Part shown: positions 53,901 through 54,673 of the stretch, piece after piece | Layout of the letters: each line of letters opens with the position of its first letter | Numbering within the stretch: the first letter of the stretch is position 1 | The notes under the pieces: generated by a model | What the model was told of the DNA's origin: nothing | What the model saw: only the letters and a program-made list of their open reading frames with translations | Database searches by the model: none | Translations under genes and position numbers: made by a program | Assembly: GCA_017860255.1 (NCBI GenBank) | Contig: JAFNAR010000017.1 | Span: 1-54,673 of the forward strand | Origin: Bacteroidota bacterium | GTDB taxonomy: Bacteria; Bacteroidota; Bacteroidia; Bacteroidales; P3 | DNA length: 54,673 nucleotides | Direction of reading: 5' to 3'

Positions 53901-54673
53901 AAATACTTTAAATCTACAAACAATACAAGGATGTGATAGTACAGTAAACTTAAATTTAACAGTAAATCCTTTACCACGAATAGCATTAGGAGATACTTTA
54001 GTATTTTATAATGGACAGCAAGTAGAGGAAATTACATTAACTGGGGATGTGCCAGGTGCATTATATAAATGGTTTGGGGAAATGTCCCCTATCTTTGACT
54101 ATATGGATTCAGGAATGAATGTTCTTCCAAGTTTTGTGGCTACAAATAATGGGCCAGAGCTTTTCTCAAGTCTATATTCAGTAACATCAAGCTATACATA
54201 TTTGAATAAAACATGTTATGATACATCTAATTTTACAGTTATTATTATACCAACTCCAAGTTTTATTTTAGACCCAAGTCATCAAACAGTATGTCATGAC
54301 AAAATGATAGAACCAATATCATTGACAGGTACTTCTTCTATGATAAATACTACATATAGATTTAACTTAGTCTCTGGAGATGTAGCAAATCCTAGTGATT
54401 ATAGTGGTATCGTATTCCCCACATCTGGATATGGCCTAATATGGGGACTTGCATTCCAAAATTATGGGATATCGCCAAATGAAATTGTATATAGTGTAAC
54501 ACCTATATATGAATATAATGGAGTAGAAAGCGTAGGAGAATCTCAAATATTCTCAATAACAGTCAATCCATTAGCAGTAACCAACCTTACCGGAGAAATC
54601 TGTCAAGGAGAATATTATACTTTGAATGGGTTTAATACTAATACTCCAGGCTTAAATACTTTAAATCTACAAA
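50923..54673 (+). CDS. giant secreted repeat protein, truncated by window end
   Basis: At least 1250 aa, open from the ATG at 50923 to the last base with no stop. Signal peptide (FYFILALSFFINTYAQ). Ig/PKD-like N-terminal part (about 20-290), a beta-helix-like region about 330-780 (FYTRVVFENFIIDGNNQGYG), then modules of about 55-60 residues from about 785 with the pattern ICxGExYxxNG...GCDSxxxLxLTVNP, at least five copies, and further PKD-like domains. This module type occurs in T9SS-exported adhesins and gliding-type surface proteins; a sorting domain is expected beyond the window. Some modules are nearly identical in DNA, a sign of recent recombination. Probably controlled by the divergent XRE gene. 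Confidence 0.85.
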   Translation, partial: MRIFYFILALSFFINTYAQTTLNPISTDVCQGKDIVLNITFDASTSQPWLLVYSRDGVYDTVKNVVINPFEIRHTSPSVGIHTYDLVSINGVNVISSPIQVNVHSKPILGTINSDIGPICAGQLINPPFGLFSGGVWTINSIPAILPKVAIGYEDGSYLRYEVNDAYCGLITSNSVKLIIHDIPEYRLLENIGEDEITITCNSSTSDFAISTYNNGNNDTNNYYQWYFGNIPVNPMGDSQRLAIWAYDFSHAYPNIKEPISVDVTNACGTRKFDSIMILDSTMYVPTNPNFPARTPPNNNIFPLTVAETFIEPTINYPAPYYFVSTDNITYPVGSNMDIYIPYLGNTYNCIIANTITSVIGTNRTIFLDRGTHALPAQGGMADNTRRDLHIVGAYDGVDKPIIQITSSTSGSNSTFAFYTRVVFENFIIDGNNQGYGKYFMRIAKQYHNSTDGLILKNLNIRNIGSGAGAFDKQNGFLDILDNLSPPIRNESDIARRYLINVNFESANYTSSFYSPININTTDGLYFKGITIGYNPSPNIAAIHISHAYSTTTAPLSDTLGCKNIIFDWPLNIPIGNFIDIGRYNARRISFPIDFRYVALPINYTGARSTTAPPIVVRNTPPTNTEFNNTTYTYYDLFEDVYLVKPNSTSNSGTNQLNKLKTLINNAKINYECTLPDLDIKMLGLTNGGFTVSDFGDRIVNIAFIDTITTYYSQNNLIPFNGSPIILDSLNAHRIKLHNMDYSSFYHLQNAIKNGDNLITNSTKSTFYNSRFKEYRNSGTLFTINTKSYDTTIFATICYGQTYNFKGQEFSTTGIYYDSLQTVGGCDSIIVLNLTVNQPIITNISATIDCNETYTENGFNVENHSGIYALYLVSSTGCDSIVYLDLHVNPGYESYTYVNICPGETYDYNGTPVNQEGLYTIFYENEFGCDSIINVYLTVNNPAVTNISAEICQGEYYTLNGFNTNTPGLNTLNLQTYKGCDSTVNLTTNTPGLNTLNLQTIQGCDSTVNLNLTVNPLPRIALGDTLVFYNGQQVEEITLTGDVPGALYKWFGEMSPIFDYMDSGMNVLPSFVATNNGPELFSSLYSVTSSYTYLNKTCYDTSNFTVIIIPTPSFILDPSHQTVCHDKMIEPISLTGTSSMINTTYRFNLVSGDVANPSDYSGIVFPTSGYGLIWGLAFQNYGISPNEIVYSVTPIYEYNGVESVGESQIFSITVNPLAVTNLTGEICQGEYYTLNGFNTNTPGLNTLNLQ
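53770..54673 (+). repeat. nearly identical module repeats inside the giant gene
   Basis: 53770-53848 and 54595-54673 (79 nt, cut by the window end) differ at one base; offset 825 nt = 275 codons. In addition 53812-53883 and 53884-53955 are a 72-nt (24-codon) in-frame tandem duplication with the first 37-38 nt identical. Both keep the reading frame. Confidence 0.85.

Noticed and set aside
1..54673. tRNA or rRNA genes
   Set aside because: No T-arm-like GGTTCGAATCC blocks or rRNA cores were recognised on either strand by eye; a covariance-model search would settle it.

Overview
The window is AT-rich and comes from a member of the Bacteroidota, most likely an anaerobic Bacteroidales-type bacterium. 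The evidence is: promoters of the TTTG-N19/20-TAnnTTTG type; type IX secretion (T9SS) genes (porQ, a porE-like gene) together with cargo carrying C-terminal T9SS sorting domains; ribosomal protein S16 with a long charged tail; methylmalonyl-CoA mutase; and an [FeFe]-hydrogenase-like sensor protein. No tRNA, rRNA, CRISPR array or intact insertion sequence was seen.

Layout. 0-4.5 kb is a small accessory island: tandem paralogues of a secreted protein with YKYDxxGN repeats (one frameshifted, one reduced to a 3' remnant, two intact) and two lipoproteins. 4.5-10.3 kb (minus strand) is a tight housekeeping block ffh-folD-queE-porE-like-phoH. 10.5-13.2 kb has dinD facing a NamZ-type muramidase and an acetyltransferase. 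13.7-25.6 kb (minus) holds an M16 peptidase, a DUF2975/XRE pair, rimM, rpsP, an operon of patatin-barrel protein, LolD-like ATPase, RlmB and Ig-like lipoprotein, and a transsulfuration-family PLP enzyme. 26.2-31.4 kb has mutB, two paralogous barrel proteins and porQ. 32.3-45.8 kb has T9SS cargo (subtilase, LRR protein, FN3 protein) around a minus-strand group parE-VCBS protein-M28 peptidase-membrane protein. 46.1-54.7 kb has an HU-like protein, a hydrogenase-like sensor, a degraded transposase, an XRE repressor and, divergent from it, a giant secreted repeat protein that runs off the end of the window.

The most unusual signal is not a gene. Five intergenic regions (about 95-217, 13381-13575, 25814-26010, 31482-31686, 45827-46100) hold arrays of short, often palindromic words repeated at a constant 21-22 bp pitch. 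The words differ from locus to locus, but the pitch and, in three of them, a 3-4-3 block plan (three units of one word, four of a second, three more flanking) are the same. The arrays at 13.4 and 25.9 kb are inverted homologous copies enclosing 12.4 kb. I know of no described family matching this. A pitch of two DNA helical turns suggests a cooperative DNA-binding array or chromosome-organising element, but hairpin-forming transcripts remain possible.

Functional links: PorQ and the PorE-like protein are parts of the T9SS machinery that would export the sorting-domain proteins encoded here. The ffh/folD/queE, rimM/rpsP and lolD/rlmB groups are core functions. The YD-like cluster, the giant repeat protein and the word arrays are the fast-evolving part.
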